Assembly: GCA_021799275.1 (NCBI GenBank)
Contig: JAJZAT010000011.1
Location: forward strand, 1 to 64,000
DNA from: Bacillota bacterium
GTDB taxonomy: Bacteria; Bacillota; Sulfobacillia; JAJZYS01; JAJYTV01
Length of the DNA stretch: 64,000 nucleotides
Direction of reading: 5' to 3'
The position numbers and the translations under genes are program-made. The notes under the pieces are model-generated. The model had not been told where the DNA came from. It ran no database searches and saw only the letters and a list, made by a program, of their open reading frames with translations. How positions within the stretch are numbered: position 1 is the stretch's first letter; every line of letters starts with the position of its first letter. Shown in pieces: positions 38,295 to 45,654 of the stretch.

Positions 38295-38639
38295 ATGGGT
38301 GAAACGTCAGAACCGGGCCAGCCGAAGGCCTATTGCCGTGCCTGCGGCCAGGAGATCGACCCGCGTGCGGTGGTCTGCGTGCACTGCGGCGTACCGACCG
38401 GAGTGGGGCCACGGCCCTACGATCCCTACGCGAAGGATTGGCTCGTGGCCCTCTTGCTCTCGATCTTTGTCGGCGGCCTCGGCGTCGACCGCTTTTATCT
38501 CGGCCATATCGGCACAGGCATCCTCAAGCTGATCACCTTCGGCGGCTTCGGCATCTGGTGGCTCATCGACGTCATCCTGATCGCGACCGACAGCATGACC
38601 GACGGCTATGGCCGGCCGCTTTCGCACCGGACGGTCTGA
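38295..38639 (+). CDS. TM2-domain membrane protein with an N-terminal zinc ribbon
   Basis: The 114-residue protein begins with a zinc ribbon (CRAC...CVHC, residues 14-32) followed by a TM2 domain: two helices flanking GVDRFYLGHIGTGILKLITFG and ending in WLIDVILI. TM2 proteins are small membrane proteins of unclear function. The ATG has a GGGAAG-type ribosome binding site. Confidence 0.85.
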   Translation: MGETSEPGQPKAYCRACGQEIDPRAVVCVHCGVPTGVGPRPYDPYAKDWLVALLLSIFVGGLGVDRFYLGHIGTGILKLITFGGFGIWWLIDVILIATDSMTDGYGRPLSHRTV

Positions 38640-38667
38640 CCAATCCACCCCGGCTGGAGGTAGGGGT

Positions 38668-39498
38668 ATGCGGCGCGCTGCGCTGACGGCCGTTGCGATC
38701 GTCGGCGGCCTGATGATGGGAGCGGCGGCATGCGGACCCGCCCTGGACCCGGAGGGCGATGTCAGCTCCGCCACGCCGCGGCCCACCACCGCGCTCTCCG
38801 TCTACTTCGAGCGGTCAGGCGGGCTCCATGCCCTCAGGCGGACGGTTCCTGCGACGCGGGCCGTGGCGACGGCAGCACTGCGCGAACTGCTTCAGGGACC
38901 CAGCCCGAGCGAGCGACTCGCCGGCTACCGCTCGGCTATTCCCAACGGCACCCGCTTGATCGGCATCACCATCCAAAACGGCATCGCCACCGTGAACCTG
39001 AGCGGGCGCTTCGCGAGCGGTGGCGGCAGCCTGTCGATCCGTGGGCGCCTCGCGGAGCTCGCGTTCACCGCAACCCAGTTTGGGGCGGTGCGGGGCGTGC
39101 GGCTCGAGCTCGATGGAAAGCCGGCCTCGATCTTTTCGGGTGAGGGCCTTGTCCTCGACCACCCACTGCGGCGGTCCGCGTTCCAGGACCTTCTGCCGCC
39201 GATCCTGCTCGAGGGGCCGCTCTCCGGTGACCGCGTGCGGTCGCCGCTTCGGGTGCGCGGCAGCGCGAACGTCTTCGAGGCCACCTTCCGCGTGCGCCTG
39301 ATCCGGCCGGGCGGGATGGTCGTGACGCAGCGCCTGGTGCGGGCGAGCGCAGGAACAGGAACGCGCGCTAACTTCGACGTCCGTCTGCGCTGGCCCGCGC
39401 AGGTATCCGGCCCAGCCCGCCTGCAGGCGGAGGTTCAGTCCCCGAAGGACGGCACGTGGCGCCTCGTCGACGAGAGCCGCGTGACGATCAGGCCCTGA
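38668..39498 (+). CDS. Lipoprotein with GerMN and Gmad2 (spore germination/sporulation) domains
   Basis: The 276-residue protein has a lipobox GAAAC (Cys about residue 22), then a GerMN-like domain (about 42-165: TALSVYFERSG, AVATAALRELLQGPS, GTRLIGITIQNGIATVNLS) and a C-terminal Gmad2-like immunoglobulin fold (about 185-276: LEGPLSGDRVRSPLRVRGSANVFEATF). This two-domain arrangement is known from Bacillota lipoproteins related to GerM of sporulation and germination. It is the clearest hint in the window that the organism makes spores, though GerMN proteins also occur in non-sporulating bacteria. Confidence 0.85.
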   Translation: MRRAALTAVAIVGGLMMGAAACGPALDPEGDVSSATPRPTTALSVYFERSGGLHALRRTVPATRAVATAALRELLQGPSPSERLAGYRSAIPNGTRLIGITIQNGIATVNLSGRFASGGGSLSIRGRLAELAFTATQFGAVRGVRLELDGKPASIFSGEGLVLDHPLRRSAFQDLLPPILLEGPLSGDRVRSPLRVRGSANVFEATFRVRLIRPGGMVVTQRLVRASAGTGTRANFDVRLRWPAQVSGPARLQAEVQSPKDGTWRLVDESRVTIRP

Positions 39499-39514
39499 TC
39501 GGCCGCTCCGCCCC

Positions 39515-39618
39515 TTGCGCCTTGTCCCGGCAGGTGTAGTAGAATAACAGCCTCACTGCCGTGCGCACGCTGTGCACGGCCGCTTGCCCGTGTCCCACGG
39601 GCGGCAGAAGGAGGGACT
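39515..39618 (+). promoter_or_regulatory. Promoter and structured leader of the HelD-like gene
   Basis: TAGAAT (39540-39545) is a good -10 box; TTGCGC (39515-39520), 19 bases upstream, is a possible -35. The leader then holds two hairpins: GCCGTGC/GCACGGC (39558-39564 with 39574-39580, 9-nt loop) and GCCCGTG/CACGGGC (39586-39592 with 39596-39602, 3-nt loop), followed by the Shine-Dalgarno AAGGAGGG. There is no T-run, so control by termination is not evident. Confidence 0.4.
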
Positions 39619-41700
39619 ATGGGGGATCGCGAGCCCGGCCGCTATCTGACTCTGCCTGAGGAGCAGGAGGTACTCGACGCGACGGTCGAGGGCCTCACCT
39701 ACCTCCTCGAGGCCACGCGCGAGGAGCGCAAGGCCCGCGAGGCGGAGTTCCGCCGCACGCAGGACGCCGTGGCCTGGCGTCTCGCCGGCTACCGCCGCGA
39801 GCGCATCGTGGACCTCGAGCACGTGGTCGTCTGGCGCCAGCGCCCGTACTACGCGCGCATGGACGTGCAGGCGGACGGCCAGGACGACATCGAGCGCTAC
39901 TATCTCTCCGAGGTGCTCGACGACTGGACCGACCTGTCCGCCGCGGGCGGCGCCCAGATGATCCACTGGACCGTGCCGATGGCCCGCGCGTTCGCGGAGC
40001 AGCCCGTGGAGATCCAGGTGGGGTCGTTCCGCGGGCGCACGCTTCTCAAGCGCCGCTTCGAGATCCGCGACCTGCGCATCGTGGATATGGGCGATGCGCT
40101 CTCGAGCTACGAGGATGGCGGCGCCTTGTCGGGCGATCCGTTCCTGGGACGCGTCCTTGCGATGGCCGGAGACAAGGCGAGGAACATCGTGCGCACGATC
40201 GGCCGCCAGCAGAGCCAGGCCATCTTCGAGCGGGTGCCGCTTCTCGTGGTGCACGGCGTGCCAGGCTCCGGCAAGACCCAGATCGGTCAGATGCGCGTCG
40301 CCTACCTTGTGACCGATGCCGCCATCGACCCGAGCCGCCGCCTGACGGCGGAGGCCTGCCTCATCCTCTCGCCGTCGCATGCCCTTGTCGATTACATGGA
40401 GGCGGTGCTGCCGAGCTTCGGCGTCCGTGGCGTGCAGCAGGAATCGATCGACGAGTGGTTGGCGGTGTACGCCGGCGTGGACCTGCCGGCCGGGCCCTCC
40501 GACCCGCGACGCGGGCTAGAGGACTTCGCGAAAGCCCAGGAGGATTGGCTCGGGCGGCAGGTCCAGAATGGCCTCACGAAGATTGCGTCGGGTGGTGCCG
40601 TGACGGGCGACGGCTGGCGGATCGAGCCCGAGGACCTCACGGCCGCGACGCAGGCTCTGACGCGGGACGCCTACGATGCGATGCGCAGGGCTCTGCGCGA
40701 GCGCATAGCGAGACCGGCCAAGGAGCGCGTCCTCCGGAGCCTCGCCATCGGCTGGGACGACAGCGACAAGAGCCGTTACCGCCAGGTGGAGGGCGAGATC
40801 GACCATGCGGCGGAGCTCCTCATCGAGCGTCACCTGCCCGAGCTCACACCTCTCCAGGCGCAGCTCGCGCTGCTGAGCGAGACGGGACAGGACCCCAGGA
40901 TCGGCCGCGACGATCTCCCGGCGCTGGCTCTCTGGCAGCTGCTCCTCAGCGGTCGCAGGCTGCGCGGGCTGCATCATGTCGTGGTGGATGAGGGTCAGAA
41001 CGTGGCGCCGCTCGCCTATATCGTCCTGAGGCGCGCCGTGCCCCAGGCCACGTTCACGGTTCTTGGCGACCTGGCGCAGCGCGATCCCTTACTCACCGGC
41101 CTTGGCGACTGGAGCGATCTCTCCCGGTTCGGCTTCGCCGAGCCCGAGGTACGCTATCTCGGCATCAACTACCGGTCGACGCCCGCCATCGTGGATCTTC
41201 TCAACATCCTTGGACCCAAGATGGACCTGCCCTTCAGGCCGATCGAATCGGTGGAACGGGAGGCGCCCCCCGTGGTGGCGGTGGCGGTAGCCGACGGACT
41301 CGACATGGCGGACGTGGCGGTGCGGCTGCTGCAGGCCCTGCCGCACTCGACCTCGGCGATCCTCTGCGCGGACCCGCGCCGCCTTCCGGCAGTGCGCAAG
41401 GTCGCCGGAGACGTGGCCTTCGCGGAGGGCAGGGAGCCCTTCGTCGGCACGCGGACCGACGCGGCCGGCCTCGAGTTCGATCTGGTTCTGGTGCTAGACG
41501 CCGACGGAGAGTCCCTGCCCGAGACGCCGGACGCCGCCTCGGACCTCTTCGTGCTTGCGAGCCGTGCGCAGAACCGCGTGCTCCTCCTCCACCAGGGCCC
41601 CCTGACGCCGCTCCTCGCGGGCGCGGCGGTCCTGCAGGAGGCCGTGACCGAACTCGCGGAGACGGAGATGGTGGGCAAGGAGAACTCCCCGTCGCGGTAG
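39619..41700 (+). CDS. HelD-like superfamily 1 helicase (RNA polymerase-associated ATPase)
   Basis: The 693-residue protein has a coiled-coil N-terminus (about 10-65), a small beta-domain (VVVWRQRPYYARMDV), and a split UvrD-type ATPase: Walker A GVPGSGKTQ (about residue 213), motif II VVDEGQNVAPL (about 456; DEGQ instead of DEAQD), motif III VLGDLAQ, motif IV YRSTPAIVDLL, motif V GLEFDLVLVLD and motif VI ASRAQNRVLLL. This order resembles HelD, which frees stalled RNA polymerase from DNA in Gram-positive bacteria and can protect it from rifamycins. A general UvrD/Rep-like helicase is the alternative. RBS AAGGAGGG precedes the ATG. Confidence 0.8.
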   Translation: MGDREPGRYLTLPEEQEVLDATVEGLTYLLEATREERKAREAEFRRTQDAVAWRLAGYRRERIVDLEHVVVWRQRPYYARMDVQADGQDDIERYYLSEVLDDWTDLSAAGGAQMIHWTVPMARAFAEQPVEIQVGSFRGRTLLKRRFEIRDLRIVDMGDALSSYEDGGALSGDPFLGRVLAMAGDKARNIVRTIGRQQSQAIFERVPLLVVHGVPGSGKTQIGQMRVAYLVTDAAIDPSRRLTAEACLILSPSHALVDYMEAVLPSFGVRGVQQESIDEWLAVYAGVDLPAGPSDPRRGLEDFAKAQEDWLGRQVQNGLTKIASGGAVTGDGWRIEPEDLTAATQALTRDAYDAMRRALRERIARPAKERVLRSLAIGWDDSDKSRYRQVEGEIDHAAELLIERHLPELTPLQAQLALLSETGQDPRIGRDDLPALALWQLLLSGRRLRGLHHVVVDEGQNVAPLAYIVLRRAVPQATFTVLGDLAQRDPLLTGLGDWSDLSRFGFAEPEVRYLGINYRSTPAIVDLLNILGPKMDLPFRPIESVEREAPPVVAVAVADGLDMADVAVRLLQALPHSTSAILCADPRRLPAVRKVAGDVAFAEGREPFVGTRTDAAGLEFDLVLVLDADGESLPETPDAASDLFVLASRAQNRVLLLHQGPLTPLLAGAAVLQEAVTELAETEMVGKENSPSR

Positions 41701-41709
41701 CCCGGGGGG

Positions 41710-42624
41710 TCAGAGGTAGGACGAAAGCTGCTCCGCGTTGCGCTCGAGGTCCTCGCGGCGCCCCTTGAAGGCGCAGTAGGCGACATGGCTGAGGCCGATC
41801 TGGATAAGGCAGCAGCGCAGGCGCTGCTCCGCTAGAGTCGGCGGCCCGCCATGGGCCCGCCAATGCCCTTCCACGATCGCCGCGAGGTCGACGTCCTGCC
41901 ACGCCGGGAACCACGGCCACCAGTAGAGGAGCCAGGCGATGTCGTAGAGCGGATCGCCGTACATCGCGTTGCCCCAGTCGATCACCCCGCGAACTTGTGC
42001 CTTGTCTGCCAGCACATTGCCCAGGATGTCGCCGTGCACGATGTGGCGGAGATTTGGCAGATCCGGCGCAAGTCGCCCGAGCGTCTCAAGGCCCCGCTCG
42101 AACGTTCGGGCAAGTTCTGGCGCCATCACCTCGAGCCGCTCGCGCCAGCCCGCGAGCCGCCCGCCCTGATCGGCTACGGCGAGCAGGGCCTCCGCCCATG
42201 ACGCGTTCTCTCCGCTCCCGTCCGGGCCCCAGTGGCCGAAGCCCTGCGTACCGTAGATGTCAACGGCCCGCAGGGCTTCGAGCACCTCGAGCAGGTCCGG
42301 CAGGGCACTCTTGATGCCGCACGCGTCAAGGCCTTCCAGAGGTGCCCCTGGGATCCGCTCGGAGACGCAGTAGAAGCCGCGTGGCGCCTCCCCGACCTCA
42401 AATACCTCGGGGATGGGGAGGGCCGCGCAGGCGTAGGCGGCCATCACGCGGTCCTTCTCGAAGTCTTCCCGGTAAGGTCCGAAGCGGACGACGACGTCGC
42501 GCCCGTCGAGGCGCAACGCGTAGGCCCGGGACCACTCGCCCAGGCCGAGCGGCTCGAAGCCTTGGGCCCGTCCGTCGAACCGCGATTCCAAGAAGCGGCG
42601 CGCCTTGAGGTCGCGTTCATCCAT
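41710..42624 (-). CDS. APH-family phosphotransferase similar to hygromycin B kinase APH(4)
   Basis: The 304-residue protein has the kinase-like APH fold: an ATP-binding N-lobe (GEWSRAYALRLDGRDVVVRFG), ALPIPEVFEVGE, the catalytic HGDILGNVL (Brenner motif) and the metal-binding VIDWGNAMYGDPLYDIAWL. From memory, the spacing and wording of several blocks (ALPIPEV, the GFG-WGPDGSGE segment, the RH-VH-D loop, the IDW-AM-GD block followed by W-PW) resemble APH(4)-Ia. It may confer aminoglycoside resistance or phosphorylate a metabolite. The ATG at 42624 is favoured over 42633 by GAGGG nine bases upstream. Confidence 0.8.
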   Translation of the reverse strand: MDERDLKARRFLESRFDGRAQGFEPLGLGEWSRAYALRLDGRDVVVRFGPYREDFEKDRVMAAYACAALPIPEVFEVGEAPRGFYCVSERIPGAPLEGLDACGIKSALPDLLEVLEALRAVDIYGTQGFGHWGPDGSGENASWAEALLAVADQGGRLAGWRERLEVMAPELARTFERGLETLGRLAPDLPNLRHIVHGDILGNVLADKAQVRGVIDWGNAMYGDPLYDIAWLLYWWPWFPAWQDVDLAAIVEGHWRAHGGPPTLAEQRLRCCLIQIGLSHVAYCAFKGRREDLERNAEQLSSYL

Positions 42625-42677
42625 TGGCCGCATCCCTCGTCATGTCTGTCGGTGGACGATCGTGCGCAAGGAGCCGC

Positions 42678-43871
42678 CTAGTCCTCGTGCGCCAGCGGCA
42701 CGCCGCGGAACATCCCCCAGAGCACCAGGTCGTAGGCGGCCTTGAGCGCTCCCGCCAGGATGAACGGCAGGCCCATCGCCGCCACGGTCAGGGCGACGCC
42801 GGTGATCGCCGGCGAGACGGCCGACGCGGTGCCGCGCACGGCGGCGGTGACGCCCGCCGCCGCTCCGCGCTCCTCGGGTGCCACGAGGGCCATGGTGTAG
42901 GCCTGGCGCGTCGGCACGTCGAGCTGCGAGAGGAGACCCCTCAGCACGAGCAGCACGGCGGCCGCGGGAAAGCTCGGCGCGAAGGCCACGAGCAGCAGCA
43001 GGACGTTGGACGGCAGGTGCGTGAACACCATCGTATTGAGAAGTCCAAAGCGCTTCGCGAGCCACGGCGCCGCGAGCTGGGAGACGGCCATGGCGAGGTT
43101 CGTGGCGAAGAAGAGCACCCCCGCCGCGCCGGCCGCGATGCCGAAGCGCTCGTGCAGCCAGAGCACCGCGATGCCCTGCGCCACGAGCCCGCCCGCCAAG
43201 GCGTCGACGCCGAACAGGGTGGTCAGGCGCAGCACGATGCCCTGACTCTGCCGGAGCCGCCCGTGCGGTGGCTCGCCGGTCGCCTGGCGTTCCTCCTCCA
43301 CCGCGAGCGAGAGCCCACTGTAGAGCCAGACGAGCCCGAGGCCGATCGCCGCGTAGAGCCAGAACGCCGCGGCACTGTGCAGGCTTGGCGGCAGAGCGGC
43401 CGCGGCCAGTGCTCCGAGGGCCGCCGCCAGCGCGGCGGTCATGTTGTAGCGGGCGTAGAGCGCCATGCGGGTCTGGCCGTCGCCGAGGTGCGCCAGGGCC
43501 GCCTGCTCCAGCGGCAGCATCGCCGCGACATCCTTGCCTGTGGGGCTGAACGTGGCCAGCAGGCTCGCCAGAACCAGAACCGGCAGGGACGTGCTCGCCG
43601 CGAGCAGGACTCCACCCAGCACGATGCCAGCCGCGAGCAGCATGAGGCTGCGGCGCCGGCCAAGCGCGGCACCAATACGGCCCGCCACTGCGCTCAAGGC
43701 GCCGCTCGCCAGCAGCGCGACGGTGAAGAGTAGGCCGATCGTCACCGGCGGGAGGCCGTGCAGGCGCCAGTAGAGGGCCACCTCGACCGATACGAGACCG
43801 TAGCCGAAGCCGCGCAGGGCGGTCGCCGCGATGATCCGCGTGGCGTCGCCGCGTCTGGCAGGCTGCGCCAC
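42678..43871 (-). CDS. Major facilitator superfamily transporter next to a ChrB-like gene
   Basis: The 397-residue protein has about twelve helices (RIIAATALRGFGYGLVSVEVALYW, GRIGAALGRRRSLMLLAAG and so on) typical of MFS transporters. Similar MFS genes accompany ChrB-like genes in other bacteria, suggesting metal or oxyanion export, but the substrate cannot be read. Its GTG start overlaps the stop of the ChrB-like gene by one base, so both are translated together. A much longer open frame extends upstream across two genes, but it is a composition artefact. Confidence 0.83.
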   Translation of the reverse strand: MAQPARRGDATRIIAATALRGFGYGLVSVEVALYWRLHGLPPVTIGLLFTVALLASGALSAVAGRIGAALGRRRSLMLLAAGIVLGGVLLAASTSLPVLVLASLLATFSPTGKDVAAMLPLEQAALAHLGDGQTRMALYARYNMTAALAAALGALAAAALPPSLHSAAAFWLYAAIGLGLVWLYSGLSLAVEEERQATGEPPHGRLRQSQGIVLRLTTLFGVDALAGGLVAQGIAVLWLHERFGIAAGAAGVLFFATNLAMAVSQLAAPWLAKRFGLLNTMVFTHLPSNVLLLLVAFAPSFPAAAVLLVLRGLLSQLDVPTRQAYTMALVAPEERGAAAGVTAAVRGTASAVSPAITGVALTVAAMGLPFILAGALKAAYDLVLWGMFRGVPLAHED

Positions 43872-44305
43872 TAGGCTTGCACCTGCGCCTGGCACCAGCG
43901 GTAGAGGGCGTCGTAGAGCGGCGTCTCGAGCTGCAGCTTCTCGCGGTCGTCCTCGCCGTGGAGGAGGGCGAACCCGTGGGCCGCCGCATAGAGCCCGGCC
44001 GCTTCCGGGACGATGTCCCTGTCCGCGGACACGTCCGCGCCGTGCACAATCTTCGCGAGGCGGGCGAGCGCCGGATCCTTGAGTCCGTACTTGACGATGA
44101 TCGACTCGAAGCTGCAGCGCCCGTCGACGTGGCCAAGCTCCACGCCCTTGGCGTCGAACGGGATCGCCCCTTCCCGCTCGGCCACCGCCATGACCTCGTC
44201 GCCAGGGACGAAGAGGAATTCCGCCTCCTGGTCGACGAAGCGCCGGATCAGCCAGGGGCAGGCGATGCGATCGACGTTGGCGTTCTTGCGCGTGACCCAC
44301 TTCAT
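43871..44305 (-). CDS. ChrB C-terminal-domain protein (chromate-resistance-associated)
   Basis: The 144-residue protein matches the C-terminal domain of ChrB: MKWVTRKNANVDRIACPWLIRRFVD at the start (with conserved Arg, Asp and Cys), FVPGDEV, GVELGHVDGRCSFE and HGADV. ChrB regulates or supports chromate efflux operons in proteobacteria; stand-alone C-terminal versions of unknown biochemistry are common. The ATG at 44305 has GGGAGGT upstream. An MFS gene is coupled downstream and a terminator separates it from the selenoprotein-like gene upstream. Confidence 0.85.
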   Translation of the reverse strand: MKWVTRKNANVDRIACPWLIRRFVDQEAEFLFVPGDEVMAVAEREGAIPFDAKGVELGHVDGRCSFESIIVKYGLKDPALARLAKIVHGADVSADRDIVPEAAGLYAAAHGFALLHGEDDREKLQLETPLYDALYRWCQAQVQA

Positions 44306-44370
44306 GCACGCGACCTCCCAATCGGCTTCCTGCCGTCCACCGTAGCACCCGGAAGGGCGACGGAACAAGC

Positions 44371-44403
44371 AGACCGGCGCTCCTCCAGGTGGAGCGCCGG
44401 TCT
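44371..44403 (-). terminator. 13-bp terminator hairpin after the selenoprotein-like gene
   Basis: AGACCGGCGCTCC (44371-44383) pairs perfectly with GGAGCGCCGGTCT (44391-44403) around a 7-nt loop. On the minus strand it follows the redoxin stop by four bases and is followed by GCTTGTTCC, a weak T-rich tail. Confidence 0.7.
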
Positions 44404-44406
44404 ATA

Positions 44407-44844
44407 TCAGGGCAGGAGCTTCCCCACGATCGCGTCGAGGTCCCCGAGGTCGCGCATCGAGCGGCCGAGGTGACGTGCGGCCTCCTGGCCGTCCCGGCCG
44501 TAGGCGACGATCCCGGGCAGGCGCCCGAACGCGAGTAGGCGCCACTCCTGGCCGAAGCGGGAGAGCAGCTCGCCTGCGGGGTCCGGGATGCCGCGAAACG
44601 GGATGGCGTGCTCCCGGAAGTAGGCCTCGAACCTCTCAGGGCTGTCGGGCCCCACCGCCACGACCTCGACACCCTTGGCTCTCAGGTCCGGATAGCGCCG
44701 TGCGAGCTCGCCGAGCTCCTTGCGGCAGTAGGGTCAGGCAAAGCCGCGCAGGAGCACGACGATCAGCGGCGCGGCCTCCAGAAGGTCGCGGTCCGTGACG
44801 GCCGCCCCGAGATGGTCATGCATGGAGAACTCCGGCAGTGCCAT
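44407..44844 (-). CDS. Putative selenoprotein: thioredoxin-fold peroxiredoxin-like protein with Sec (TGA) in a UxxC motif
   Basis: The reading frame has 146 codons from ATG 44844 to a normal TGA at 44407-44409, interrupted once by TGA at 44736-44734 (codon 37). Around it the protein reads VVLLRGFA-U-PYCRKELGEL, and related AhpC/TSA-family proteins have a redox-active Cys where U stands, so the product would have a U37-P-Y-C40 centre. Codon use, frame and domain continue without change downstream (VEVVAVGPDSPERFEAYF, IPFRGIPDPAGELL, GRLPGIVAYGRDG), to a complete redoxin fold. GGAGGGGGAGG precedes the ATG. A SECIS-like hairpin follows the TGA. A pseudogene or a sequencing error (TGC to TGA) is the alternative. 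No Sec synthesis genes are in this window. It would reduce peroxides or other oxidants with thiol or flavin partners; an FMN reductase gene lies directly upstream. Confidence 0.75.
44697..44726 (-). promoter_or_regulatory. Candidate bacterial SECIS element in the redoxin mRNA
   Basis: Starting 7 bases after the in-frame TGA, GCCG (44726-44723) pairs with CGGC (44700-44697). An internal loop follows, then GAGCTC (44718-44713) pairs with GAGCTC (44709-44704) across the 3-nt apical loop GGC. The loop begins 21 bases after the TGA and with G, which fits the published bacterial SECIS consensus (apical loop about 16-37 bases after UGA, with G among its first bases). Confidence 0.6.
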
Positions 44845-44916
44845 GGCCTCCCCCTCCGCCACGGGATACCTGTGTGTCTCGGCTCTTCTCCGCCCGCCCA
44901 GCCGGGACCTGCGCCC

Positions 44917-45504
44917 TCAGCGGGCGCTCAGGGCCTTCCGCCCGCCATGCAGGATGCGGGTCCAGCGGACGAGCTCCGTCACCAACTGGCCCACGACCTG
45001 CCGCGTGTCCTCGTCCGTCAGGCGGCCATCGGTCGAAAACTTCGCCTGCGGGTCGCGCACCAGCACCTCTGGCTTGTTCACAAGGTGCATGTTCGTGAAC
45101 ACCGCCACGTGGCGGAAATGGAGCTGCGCGCGGACCGTGCCGAAGGTCCCTTGCGACGCGCCCATGATCGCGACAGGCTTGTCATGAAGGCCTGAATCGC
45201 TCACGGGTCTGCTCGCCCAGTCGAGCGCGTTCTTGAGCGCCCCCGTGAGCGAGTAGTTGTACTCCGGCACCGCGAAGAGAAGGCCGTCCATGCCCTTCAG
45301 GCGCTCCCGGAATACCTGCACCGCCTCAGGCGTCGCCGGTCCGTCGAGATCCGGATTGTAGAGCGGCAGGTCGGAGATCGGGATCTCCTCATAGGTGATG
45401 TCCTCCGGCATCAGTCCGGCTGCGGCGCGCAGCAGCATCAGGTTGTAGGAACCCGCGCGCAGGCTGCCGCAGATGCCGCCGATGCGGATCTTGCCTTCGT
45501 CCAT
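44917..45504 (-). CDS. NADPH-dependent FMN reductase (flavodoxin-fold quinone/chromate reductase family)
   Basis: The 195-residue protein has the FMN phosphate loop GSLRAGSYN (residues 13-21), PEYNYSLTGALKNALDW (about 80-96), and GASQGTFGTVRAQ, the pattern of NADPH-dependent FMN reductases such as ChrR/YieF and AzoR-like enzymes. They reduce quinones, chromate and azo dyes by two electrons and protect against oxidants. GGGGAGGAG precedes the ATG. It is 72 bases upstream of the selenoprotein-like gene with no terminator between them. Confidence 0.9.
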   Translation of the reverse strand: MDEGKIRIGGICGSLRAGSYNLMLLRAAAGLMPEDITYEEIPISDLPLYNPDLDGPATPEAVQVFRERLKGMDGLLFAVPEYNYSLTGALKNALDWASRPVSDSGLHDKPVAIMGASQGTFGTVRAQLHFRHVAVFTNMHLVNKPEVLVRDPQAKFSTDGRLTDEDTRQVVGQLVTELVRWTRILHGGRKALSAR

Positions 45505-45531
45505 GGGTGGACTCCTCCCCGGTCGTAGAAA

Positions 45532-45568
45532 CTATGAATAACATAGCGCTTTGGGTATGGCTGTGCAA
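45532..45568 (-). promoter_or_regulatory. Promoter and palindromic operator of the FMN reductase gene
   Basis: On the minus strand TTGCAC (45568-45563) and TATGTT (45545-45540) are 17 bases apart. The palindrome CTATG-AATAA-CATAG (45532-45546) overlaps the -10 box and the likely transcription start, as expected of a repressor site. It presumably controls the FMN reductase and the selenoprotein-like gene. Confidence 0.55.
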
Positions 45569-45654
45569 CTAGGCCTTGCCGCGTCGACAGGAGGTTGGCC
45601 AACGGACAGGAAATTGATCCGTGGGGAGTGGACATTGGCGAGGAGGCCCTGCAC

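Noticed and set aside
44407-44661. Separate 84-residue gene at the redoxin C-terminal part
   Set aside because: The ATG at this point is internal to the redoxin domain and has no ribosome binding site. The upstream frame, with its own Shine-Dalgarno, continues in the same phase through the TGA, so a single reading with Sec explains the region better.
43871-44672. N-terminal extension of the MFS frame across the ChrB-like gene and the redoxin end
   Set aside because: The extension is low-complexity Arg/Ser/Pro sequence opposite to the correct frame of two real genes. The GTG at 43871 overlapping the ChrB-like stop is a natural start.
44734-44736. Reassignment of TGA to Trp or Gly genome-wide
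   Set aside because: Many other genes in the window end with TGA in positions that overlap the next start, so TGA is a normal stop here.
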